DNA of 64,000 bases, from contig CP136066.1 of NCBI GenBank assembly GCA_032622095.1, positions 92,341,319-92,405,318 on the forward strand. The letters run 5' to 3'. Both the position numbers and the translations under genes were made by a program. Shown here in pieces: positions 11,737 to 21,986 of this stretch. Position 1 is the first letter of the stretch, and each line of letters begins with the position of its first letter. Under the pieces are notes generated by a model. That model did not search any database and had not been told where the DNA came from. It saw only the letters and a list, made by a program, of their open reading frames with translations. Source of the DNA: Siphonodentalium dalli (taxonomy: Eukaryota > Mollusca > Scaphopoda > Gadilida > Siphonodentaliidae).

Positions 11737-11770
11737 ATGAAAATCTTGTTACTGTGTCTTTCGATTACTG
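11737..11770 (+). other. Possible signal-peptide exon of the iGluR (weak)
   Basis: ATG followed by a hydrophobic run, MKILLLCLSIT, ends one base into a codon before GTATTG. This is the phase needed by the exon at 15648, giving ...SITG joined to IVIENDIW. The segment is short for a signal peptide and the donor is poor, so this is only a candidate. An untouched reading would stop nine codons further on. Confidence 0.18.
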
Positions 11771-12198
11771 GTATTGCAAATGAGAATTATGAACATTGAA
11801 TTACAATGTAAGTTCATTCGTAGCGTTAGTTTACCTTTTATTGAGAAAATAAGACAAAATAAATAACGACACTGTAGTAACTACAGTCTACACACATCGG
11901 GGCGAGTGAAAAGTGATCGCAATTCCTGATGTGAAATATAATAAGAATGTCATCACGAATTTACCGTTTTACTTTGCGAATGTGGGCATTTAATGTACAG
12001 TACTTGGTACGGTGCGGTCCTGTGCGAAACGAAATAACATGTATTTAATAAGGAACTAATTGTTATCATAAGAGTACATACATGCATGTGATAATCCATA
12101 AATATACTATTTTCTGGAATCGAAAGGAACACATAATTATGAACAAAGCAGAAGATACATTAAAGCGAACTCGGTCAATGTGGAAAGTTACACGATGA

Positions 12199-12371
12199 CG
12201 TTGTTCATCGATTTTCTTTGAAATCGACAAGGTGATACATTTGAATGAAATGAACAGCTATGAAATGGACACGCTTCTCGATATAGTATCTCCGCCGTGC
12301 TCACCCAGTGTCAAGAAAAGAAATAAATTGGTTAAATTCATTAAAGATGTCCCGGTCCCCTCTCGACAAGG
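12199..12371 (+). other. Unrecognised open segment ending at a possible splice donor
   Basis: An open frame of about 57 codons from 12199 includes MNSYEMDTLLDIVSPP and KKRNKLVKFIKDVPVPSRQ and stops at G|GTATAAC. Composition and charge look protein-like but match no family I know. It could be a first exon of an unseen gene or chance. Confidence 0.2.
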
Positions 12372-12500
12372 TATAACTATTTTCACTGTGATGTTGGTAC
12401 TAGTAATTTATAACCATGATTGTTATCCTTCATCACATTTCATCCCATTTTCCTCTCTTCTGATTGGCTGAGAGTGCGTCACATGGCAGGCCGTAAATCA

Positions 12501-12546
12501 CCTTATTACCATCGAGGGTAACATTGTCTCAGTTATTGACCGCTCA
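12501..12546 (+). repeat. Copy of the Crypton upstream sequence
   Basis: 'TTATTACC.TCGAGGGTAA' and 'TCAGTTATTGACCGCTC' are shared with 33910-33952, about 210 bp upstream of the Crypton start codon. In the latter copy TTACCCTCGAGGGTAA is a perfect 16-bp palindrome. No recombinase frame follows here, so this is probably a solo remnant of the same element family. Confidence 0.45.
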
Positions 12547-13330
12547 GCTATTACCAGTAAACATAGAACTACGAAGAACTCAACGTGCAGAGACACTCTC
12601 ACAGCTCTCTAACAATTTTCGAAAACACTGTTTTAATAAACCCCACTGTATCACAACAACCGCGAACTGTGGTATTTGCTAATTTGCATAATTGTGTGTT
12701 TTTTTAGTTGCAATTAAAGCACGCTATGTATAAATGGTGTTATCGCGGATACAAATCCGTTATAATGTGTAATGTTCCTATTGGACCTTTTTATATCAAT
12801 AATAAAGACCGTGGGACAAATAGATAAACCTTATTATGCAGTTGGTGTGTGCTGCAGGCAATCGCACATACGATGTACATACGTTACTAATACGTTTATG
12901 TACTAGTTCAAATAGCCACTCTTTACTGTTTATTACATGATCCTACCTTTATTCCATTAAATAAACCCATTCTATAAATTGTGATATTAAACGTTCGTTT
13001 AATAACAGGAAATAGTGCCAGATGACCTTTGACTTCCGGTTTGTGGTTTCTTTACATTCCGTACGCTACGTCTCAAAATACTATGGCTTCCAATATATTT
13101 TCAACAAACTATAATGAATGAAGAGTTTGAAAAGTTATGTCATTAAATATACGCCATTAAATACGATAAAGAGTCTTTATTTATCTGGGACTATTTCTTT
13201 GCGCGGGCAAACAACGCAGAGTTGTGTGAAACGTCATCGCATGCCTAATAGAAGTTGATGTTAGTTTCGCGACCCATTTGTTGATTTAAGTATGTTTTGT
13301 CAAGGTTTTGGAACATGTAATAAATTGAAT

Positions 13331-13471
13331 CTACAACTCGTCCCAATTTTATAACGGAATTTACAAAACTCGTCCAGTAAATTAGGTCTGGACCTCGTCA
13401 AATGCTCGGTCCAGACCTAATTTACTGGACTCGTTTTGTAAATTCCGCTATAAACTGGGGACTCGTTGTAG
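13331..13471. mobile_element. Hairpin MITE, 64-bp arms
   Basis: The arms 13331-13394 and 13408-13471 are the same length and reverse complementary, around a 13-base loop. Apart from three changed bases at the outer third, the only breaks are at ACTCGT, which reads the same on the plus strand in both arms (13336, 13368, 13429, 13461), giving tandem T.C mismatches if folded. There is no coding capacity. Confidence 0.8.
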
Positions 13472-13885
13472 ATCCTCTATTTATCAATTGACAATTTATT
13501 TTCTTCAATACATTCCTCAGACTTCAGAGAATACCCCTATGTTGCGTAACAATCTGTGACATATGTCAATTTCTTTTTGCACTACTACAACGTGTTAGTT
13601 TCACATTTTAGCAATCACGGCCATTTGAAACGAAACCGAACATTTCGCTGCATGGCTACTCAACTTCGAAATTGCTGTACTCCTCTTTCCATGAACCGAT
13701 TTCCACCATGCAACCAGCAAACTGACCGGAGAATAGCTGCGCAAATGACGGGTCTGTTAATTGATCCAGATTATGAATGTTTTATTTTCTAAATAGCGAT
13801 GATTCCAACATAAAATTTACTTTTCGAACTGGATTTATGCCTGCTATTAAGGAGGTTCGTGTGTACTCCTTTGTCAGATAACAAA

Positions 13886-14038
13886 ACAGTTATCACCCTT
13901 GTTTTCGTGAGACACGGGGATTTGTCGCCGCTCTCGACCTGGAATGTCACCCTCGGGCCTGGCGGCCCTCGGGTGACATTCCAGGTCTCGAGCGGGCGAC
14001 AAATCCCCGTGTCTCACTCAATCGCGGGCGATAACTGT
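13886..14038. mobile_element. Hairpin MITE family 2, copy A
   Basis: A near-palindrome of about 153 bp with ends ACAGTTATC and GATAACTGT. The arms are GC-rich, with 'gtgagacacggggatttgtc' in the left one. A second copy lies at 36090-36241. In both, arm symmetry is broken at the same three TC positions. The 63-residue open frame across it is an artefact of the palindrome. The flank 'aacaaa' before the left end is shared with copy B, so the true end may lie a few bases further out. Confidence 0.85.
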
Positions 14039-14433
14039 ATAATAGTCTAGCTGTCCATCATGACTACACGGAAGTACGATTTGCCTAATTTATACTCGAA
14101 ATTACGATTGGAGTCCATTCATTCGACGAACCCAGGAAATATAGCCTTATGTGAATCTTATTTGGAGGGAATACCAGAGAATCTATAAACTGATTTGATT
14201 TTTTTTTTAAAGCCACAGCTACCCTCATATGAGTGGTTTTGCTTTGATTCGTTAATTACGCTAGCGTGTGATCATATTAACCTTATACAATCCTATATTT
14301 CGCGACCAGTGTATTGTCTCTCACTGTACGAACAATAGAATAACACTCCGCCCAAACTCCATGCAGCGCCCTTTCCGTTATTACTTCGATATATCACTGC
14401 CGGAAGGATGGTACATCTATGTGTATACGTATC

Positions 14434-15294
14434 GTCGGAACCAGAGGCGGACTGTGCCAAAAACAAAACGGCCCGGGAAATGAATATAATACCGGCCCAT
14501 CTGCCGAAGGCAGTTGCCGAGGCGCGGAGCGCCGAGTGAGTGAGGGTCTCTGTTCGGGGGGTGTCCACCTTGGGAAATTCCAACTGCACCCCCCCTGAAT
14601 CAGAATCAGACCAAATACATGTTTTTTGCATAATTCCATTTGCACCCCCTTTCACCTCAGTGCTCTGGCCTAATATCCTACATATTCATAAACCATGTTC
14701 TATATATACCCGGTATGAGACCATTCAGATATCTTTACCTGAAAAATTGCATAAATTCTAACATCTAGCGGTCTAACTCCAGACAAATGCACACGGATAC
14801 GGACAAGAGACCAGGACACACCGGGCTGTCCATGGTTGTTCGACCCGGGGTGAGAAAATGTTGAAAACTGTACAAGAAAATCGCTAATCCTAGCATCTAG
14901 ATTGGCCTCAACTGAAGCGTTCCTATTTTGTTGGAAATTTCAATTGGGGGAGGGTCCGGGAGGGGTGTGTGAGAATTTTTTTTGGATTTACAGCTGGGAG
15001 TTACCTTTAAAATCTCGAGATTAACGGGGTCTTTACGTGGTGTTATATGATGCTGACAAGTTCATTTGATGACAAAATTACGATTAGCCAATTAGGCTGG
15101 TTAAACAACATATGTGGCGGCCCACGTCGGTTTAATTTGCGGCCCAACCACATATACCCCCCCCCCCCCAAACCGTTAAAAAAACCTCAGATTCTCGCTT
15201 GATAGAAAATCACGCGGAATCAGAATTTTCCGGCATCCGGCCCATCGGGAATTTACCCGGTCTACCGATCGGCCAGTCCGCCTCTGGTCGGAAC
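14434..15294. mobile_element. hAT-type MITE with 8-bp target duplication
   Basis: The element 14442-15286 begins CAGAGGCGGACTG and ends with the exact complement CAGTCCGCCTCTG. The 8-bp direct repeat GTCGGAAC flanks it (14434-14441 and 15287-15294). An 8-bp duplication and CAG.G-type ends are the signature of the hAT superfamily. Only 845 bp with no transposase, so it is non-autonomous. Similarity between the two ends continues weakly for about 60 bp inward. Open frames inside, up to 120 residues, have no motif. Confidence 0.85.
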
Positions 15295-15647
15295 TATATT
15301 TAGTCACTTATTATCTTATTTTGATCACAAAAAGTTTGCATTAATGGTGATTCTTTCGGTATTAATATGAACAATATGAACTGAGCCAGACATAGACAAT
15401 TTCAATCCTAAAACATAAGAACTAAGGTCATGTCAGAAATGCTTACCAAATATCCTTGTGGCACTGGTATCTCAGCGGAGCGATGGCAGATAACTCTGCC
15501 TAGAGTTTGCACTCCGCCTCGAATTACAGTAATATGAACATGCGAACAAACAATAATTCCGTCCACGAACAGTGCATGCGTATGGCCATCCTGTTAGAGT
15601 GTAGATAAATACATACACACTATATACACAACCATATCTTATTTCAG

Positions 15648-15797
15648 GTATAGTTATTGAAAACGACATTTGGGACCCTGACGTAGAGCACGTACTGACG
15701 GCGGCCATTCGTTCTCAACAAAGTACAACCAATATCACACTGGATGGACAGTTTCATCACATCCCTACAAGGAGTGCCAACAGTGCAAGCACCGCAG
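15648..15797 (+). CDS. iGluR exon, start of amino-terminal domain
   Basis: An exon after 'atatcttatttcag' and before GTATCA, open in one phase only (2 bases, 49 codons, 1 base). It reads IVIENDIWDPDVEHVL, TAAIRSQQSTTNITL and DGQFHHIPTRSAN. This has the shape of the first strand and helix of the receptor amino-terminal domain. Its phase does not fit 36933 directly, so a small exon of 3n+1 bases must lie between. It is less certain than the later exons because it is 21 kb away from them. Confidence 0.6.
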
Positions 15798-15876
15798 GTA
15801 TCACACATGTTTAACTCGTTTGGGACGTGATTCTTTTGAGAAAACATTACTCACAGACGAGATTGTTTGCAGAAAT

Positions 15877-16560
15877 GCTTATTTTTATATAATTTTATAG
15901 CAATTTATGCGTTTATTCAATGTTGGGTCAGACCATTTGCCATGGCAGAATTCTCCGCGTGAAAACTCATACTATATGGGTGATCATCCGTAGTCTATAA
16001 ATCTTCTAGAAATTTTGGGTAGATACCACCAAATTGCGACCGGTTGCCATAGCAACCTATTTTAGGAAATTTATTATTTTGGGGGCTGTAATTTCGCCAT
16101 ATGACGATATGTTTGCGACATTTTGTATCAAATATAAATGGTTTCCAAAGTTAAATGATCCAGGAATATTTTGCCAACATCTGGAACTAACCTTGATCGA
16201 AAATCACTCATCACCGACAGAGGGCGCCATTCAAAATGGCCACCAAACCCCCATTTTCTAACGTTAAAATGCTTACTTTTTTTTATCATTTTATAGCAAT
16301 GTATGCGTTAATTTAATGCTGGGTCAGACTATTTGTCATGTGGAATTCTCCACGTGACAACTCATAATATACGGGTGATCATCCGTGGTCTATGAATCTT
16401 TTTGGGTGGATACCACCAAAGTGCGACCGGTTGACACGGCAACCGATTTTCAGAAAATTATGCGTTTGGGGGCTGTAATTTCGCTATACGAGATGTCTGC
16501 ATGCGAAATTTTGAATCAAATGTAATTAATTTCCAAAAAATATGGTCCAGGAATATACTT
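15877..16560. repeat. Tandem duplication, period about 395 bp
   Basis: Two diverged direct copies (about 15877-16180 and 16270-16558). They share 'ttttatagcaat.tatgcgtt', 'gggtgatcatccgt.gtctat', 'gcgaccggttg' and 'gggggctgtaatttcgc'. Not coding. Confidence 0.75.
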
Positions 16561-16848
16561 AAATTGCTCTCGCTTCTTTGTCCTTCCGCTGAAGTGGTCA
16601 AGATTCACCTGCCATGGTGATTACCAACCGAAAACTTGTCTACTCGTCTACGGCTTAGGCTACTAGGCGCCGACATTTTGAAACAATGACGTCACGAATC
16701 ACGTCACGCGACCCCCACGTGACGCCAGAAATAGGTTACATCTTCCTGGACCCCTCACTGAGTGATCGGCCTATAAATTGAATACATGATACTATGCGCA
16801 AACATTTAATTATAAAATATTCATTCGCTGATAACAAGTGCATGAAGT

Positions 16849-16919
16849 GGGAAACGGATATATCCGTTTCCCGTCCTGTAGGTAATGTTTTGGGAAACGG
16901 ATATATCCGTTTCCCGTCC
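16849..16919. repeat. Perfect 24-bp palindrome, present twice
   Basis: GGGAAACGGATA followed by its exact reverse complement occurs at 16849-16872 and again at 16892-16915. Both copies are followed by GTCCT. The spacing is 43 bp. Nothing else in the area is palindromic at this level. Confidence 0.9.
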
Positions 16920-17414
16920 TAAACGAGTTAAGTTCACCTGCTAATGTGATATAATGTTAGTGGATCCAGTGGAAACGCTAAGACGCTTATGTGGGGAAAT
17001 TATGCTTATATAAAAAGTACCGTTATATTTTGGAACGTTATCATTTTTCACGAGCTTTGGCTAATCCGAGCTATTTATGAAAAAGCCAGAGTCCGTATAA
17101 AGCATTCAAGAACATATATTTTGTGAACTATTTTAATTCAAATTCAAATGATTTACAATGCATATGTTTTTGAATGTATTAAACACATAATCGCTTTTCT
17201 GCGATTCGTTCAGGTTAGACAAAGGCCGCGAATGTGACGTATATATTTAGAAAATGTAAAGATATGTGTTCTTACCAGCATCAATTTGCCTCACCGACAT
17301 CATAGTAATTCAATAGGAACCACCAACATCATAGCAACTTAGCAATCAATAGCAGGAAGATTTATCATGGGGTTTATGCATTAAATCAGCTTATAAAGAC
17401 ACACAAATCCTTCG

Positions 17415-17910
17415 AACCTTAGGTGTGTGAAGTTAGTTCGACGTTCGAAGTTCGATATTCATTCGATATTCGGCACTTGGAAAATAAACAAAATATGAGG
17501 GGTGCGCCATAAGTCCAATTCGTGCTTTCCAACTGAAACAACGTCCGAAATTCGGCGCTTATCCTGTTTTCCATGCAGAGCATAGCTGGACATGGAACAT
17601 TCTCACTTACATGGCATAGCTATAGAGAGCTCAGGAGGTACTAACTGAACGATTGAGCTGAAATTTGACATACAGTCACCCCCATATGATAACTGCACAT
17701 GCCAAACTACAAGTCCAGACATAGTCTGGGTCATGAGTTTTGAATATCGAATACCATAGCTGCAAATTTCGCTAACAAATAATTTTTTTTTCTCGCAAAA
17801 CTCTGTTTGCGCAATGAGACTTTTATAGACATAAAAAAACTAAAAACAATTTTCCTGCTGAAATCTGACAATGCACGAATGCATATCGAACGTCGAACGG
17901 CGCCCATCTG
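17415..17910. repeat. Dispersed repeat with TTCGACGTTCGA motifs
   Basis: Starts 'gaagttagttcgacgttcga' and includes 'gcatagctatagagagctca' and 'ttgagctgaaattt'. An inverted copy lies at 32340-32640. Probably a non-autonomous DNA element; its right end is near 'atcgaacgtcgaac' at about 17884-17899. Confidence 0.55.
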
Positions 17911-18759
17911 CAGTATTTGTTGTCAGTTCAGTTTAATTTTCATTTGAGTGTAAACAATTATTCTCGAACAGAAATCATGGGAGATACGAAAACTAAACGT
18001 CCATTAGAACGAAATTTCAAAATGGTATCCTTCAACACATTTTCAAAACCTGTGTACCCTTCAGCACTTTTATTAGAATACTAACATTTCATTTCATGGC
18101 ATAAAAGTACAGTAAATGAGGTTATAATATCCTGCGGGTCGATAGTTCTTAAATAGTGTGTCACAATATTTGCTTGCGTACTAGCTTTCACGAAGAAATT
18201 CCGGACAGATTTCGAGAACATCTTTGAAGTACCAGAGTATTTCGGCAAAACGTGCGCCTGACCCTTAGTAGATTTTTCATCAGTAAGCGAAGGTCCGAAG
18301 TTGCGATTATATTGTCGGAGGGACTTTGTGTTGCGATTTTGCTTAGCGCCACTTACAATCATGGAATTTATCCAGTGTAATTATTTCATCATCGGCTCAA
18401 ATAAAGTCACTAAAAAGCATGCAATTCCATTCCATTAGTGGATTATCGGGAAACAAATATAAATACAGAAATATTTTCCCTGTCTTGTTCTTTAAATATT
18501 ATAGAGTTCCCTGTCAGAGGGAATGCATTTTTTTTTCTTCAGATAGGAACAAATATAAATAGTGTCCTGGTGTGTGCTCTTACTTGCATAATAATACAAA
18601 AACTAATGTTCACCACACAAACTTGTGCACTCTTAGCACAAATCTGTACTATTAATCCTTTGTATGACCTTTAGAGGTGACATTTTGTTTTTGTTTTTTG
18701 ATCCAAAAAGACTCTGAATTGACTCAGGGCTATTCAATATTTTATTGTTGACAAGCCGG

Positions 18760-19110
18760 TTAGTATGACTTCAATCTAAAAAAAAACAAAAAACAAAAAA
18801 CAAAATTAAAATTCAGCTTATACAATCCTGGACAGTAAACATTACTATTTATAGAATGCTACAACATTTTTTGATTGAAACACAAAATAAAATAGATATG
18901 GAAACACAAGGCGAAGAAAAATAAAAAAAAAAATAAAAATAAATAAATCACCCTGCACAACTTGGGACACGAAATGTTGCTATTTATAGATTATAACAAC
19001 ATTTTTGATTGAATACTGGAAAAACTAACAATAAATAAATAGACAAAGAATAAATAACTAAACAAAAAGTCCTCTTTCGATAAATATTTTGTCAGCATAA
19101 CAATATAAAT
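18760..19110. repeat. A-rich repeat block
   Basis: Direct repeats with 'ctatttatag' and 'aacattttttgattgaa' (near 18846, 18970, and partly 19100), separated by A-rich runs. No gene. Confidence 0.55.
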
Positions 19111-19274
19111 AGTCTGCTTGTTATGGAAGTGTTGTAGGAAATAAATAAATCATCTCTAAGGGTCCGCAAATTTACTGACCATGAGCAGAGAATTATAAGA
19201 ATTCACAAGATTGTATAGTGGCACATACTTCACATTGGGCTATATGTAACTGTTATATGTAAATGTTATAGGAT

Positions 19275-19848
19275 CCATATGATGTACTCATACAGCATAA
19301 AACTATACTACATGTATGCTATATATACTGTACTATGCTATACTATACTGTGCTATACTATAGCATACTCTGCTATACTATACTGTTCAATACTATACTA
19401 TAATATACTGTATTGTACTGCGATATACTATGCACTATACTGTGCCATACTATATTATACTATACTGCGGTGTAATATACTATACTACACTATACCATAC
19501 TTATACTATACTGGTATGTACTGTAATATACTGTACTGTACTGTGCTGTCTTTGTACTGTGTTGTACTGTGGTTAACTATGTTGTACTATACTATGTTAT
19601 ACTGTACTATACTATGGTACACTGAACTATGCTATGTTGGGCTGTGCTATACTGTGCCGTGCAGTGATGTACTATATACTATACTATGGTATATTGTACT
19701 GTACTATACTATGGTATACTACACTATACTACATTGGGCTGTGCTATACTGTACTATGCGCTGTACTGTGCTGTACTTTATATTGTATTATACAATACTA
19801 TACTATACTATGCTGTGCTTTATGTTATACTATACTATACTAGTAGGG
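19275..19848. repeat. Degenerate TACTA/TATAC satellite
   Basis: About 570 bp of a 5-bp-based repeat, mostly variants of TATAC and TGTAC. It is open in several frames, including one of 231 residues rich in Y, L, I and C, simply because the unit lacks stop codons in that phase. I do not treat it as coding. Confidence 0.9.
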
Positions 19849-19984
19849 TTGTCCACTTTATTTATAAAGATACACATAGAGAAACTCCCATACTTAACTA
19901 TGTTAATTCTCTATAATATAGGTATTAAACTGTGCCATTTTATGAGTAAAAATGTACTTGTAACTAGCCACTAAGAACAATTCA

Positions 19985-20860
19985 GTGTCTCTCATTCTGT
20001 GCATACCATGTGTAGCCAGTCACATGGTTTATATAATCCATGATCCAGAATCTCTCATCTGGCTATTGTATAGCCAGAATGGAGATTCATGGTTTACAAA
20101 CTTTACATATAACTTGTATAGCTTGGTACAATCCAATGCCTATCACACTGTGGAAACTATTATCACCACTATACGCTATTGTAAATAATGTTACAGATTT
20201 TGTACCTATAACTGTGTACCACCCTGTTAGCTACACCAGTATAAAGTTGGGTTATTCCCCATTGTTTAGAATGTCCTGAAGTGTCCACACTTATATCAGT
20301 TAAATGTCATTATTGCTTGAGCTGGAAATTAAATGTCATTCTAGGTGTACAAATGCATTTGTAACTAACCACATAGTATGGTTCAGTGTTTCTCATTCTG
20401 CTTGCCATTTGTAACTAGTCACATGCTTTATAGATCCAGTCCAGAATCTCTCGTCTGGCTACTGTATAGCCAAAATGGAGATTCATGGTGTGCATATGGC
20501 TTATACAGCTTGGTATAAGTTATATGTACAGTGCCCCTCATGCTGTGAAAACCATTATCACTTCTACACTCTATTACAAATAATGTTATTGTTTTTGAAA
20601 CCATTGGTACATATCACTGTTACCACCTTATGCTAGCTATACCAGTATAAAGTTGGGTTATCCCCCATTATTTATAAAGTCCAGATATGTCCACACTTAT
20701 ATCAGTTATATGTCATTATTGCTTGAGATGGGCATTATGATATGTCATTCCATGTGTAACAATCCATTGGGATCATAGTTTGTATATCTAGTTCAAAATA
20801 TTTACTATGGCTACTGTAGCCAGAGTGGAGATTGGAGAATCATGGCATGATCTAGGTACA
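19985..20860. repeat. Tandem repeat, period about 396 bp, 2.3 copies
   Basis: 'agaatctctc.tctggctat' and 'agaatggagattcatgg' occur near 20047 and 20443. A third, shorter and more diverged copy has 'ggctactgtagccagagtgg' at 20809. The block ends at 'catggcatgatcta', the terminus of the foldback family of 3576-5005. Confidence 0.75.
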
Positions 20861-21986
20861 TTCTCAATCTCAATACAGAATAGACAAATTACATATTAGA
20901 ACACTGTTAATTCACGCAAAAATGCTACTCACCATCCAATATATAAATGTCTGTTGGATAAATCATGTTTGTCACATAATTATTCTTTTCTTCAGTCTGC
21001 TCATGCACACTGTTGTCAAAGAATATTATTATTATTACTTTTAAATTTTCTGGCATCCACCTATTCACTCCATCCTCAACATGTACACAAATCACCGAAC
21101 ATAACCTAGTCAATTATATATTCCAATTAAGAATTATGCTAAGCACATAAGATGATAAATTGCAAGTTTTCGAGACAGCCGTTCGGCGCAACAGGTCAAA
21201 AACACGTCGCCGTGTGTCTTCACTTCACTGGTCCTGTGTGCACGATAGAAACGTGCACCAGATGACGACACAATCATAATATTTTAGAAACGATGGGTAA
21301 CGATGGGTACATCATCGCGGACAGATACAGTAAGCGCCAGAACAGTCCGCACTTCATGTCGTACTATTGAAAATATTTTCAATATATCCTTCAACAGAGT
21401 TTAGACCAATTTCACGAATCAGTGATAACTGCATGGCAATATAAGCACTTAATTACATGGGTTAAAGCGAGACTCATTTTTTAAACGACTGGAATTGACA
21501 TCGTTCGGCTGTGTTCACCCCCTTTCCCCACTGTTTGTTCTTACCACCACTGTGAACATGACTCCTTCTGTACAGGTTGTGAGTGGGGTGGATTGGGGTG
21601 CTAACGCAGAAACTCAATAATGGGTCTTGATAGCCATGTATACATAACGTATTCATATACCGGTATATGTTTATTTGTGTATGAATATACATCTATACAT
21701 TTTAATGCATCTGTAATTTCTCTATATATATAAGCCTATGTCATCCTTGTTAATAATTATTTCATCTATATAATTTGTAATTGATAAGAAATTGACTCCA
21801 TGTATGCTATACTTATACTTTCATAAGCGTTTCGCGGATAAACTTCCTATTGATATAACCCCACCAAAATTTGAATTCATAATGGTAAAATGATATTCGT
21901 ATTAATTTCCACGCATAAGTACCGAATTTCCGCACAACGACAAAATCATATGGCGACACCCAAGGGCGCATATTACAGCAATTTAG
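20861..21986. other. No gene seen
   Basis: AT-rich sequence upstream of the LINE. I find no ORF1-like protein here, so the LINE at 21987 either has a single ORF or is 5' truncated. Some of this may be its 5' UTR. Confidence 0.35.

Noticed and set aside
13859-14050. 63-residue open frame, and mirror frames at 36017-36248
   Set aside because: Created by the GC-rich hairpin MITE; the two strands give near-identical peptides.
15456-15535. Possible tRNA-like A/B boxes (ggtatctcagcgg ... gtttgcactcc)
   Set aside because: No acceptor stem or cloverleaf can be drawn and the B box is poor.
19279-19974. 231-residue open frame rich in Tyr, Leu, Ile and Cys
   Set aside because: It is the translation of a degenerate 5-bp satellite; overlapping frames are open for the same reason.
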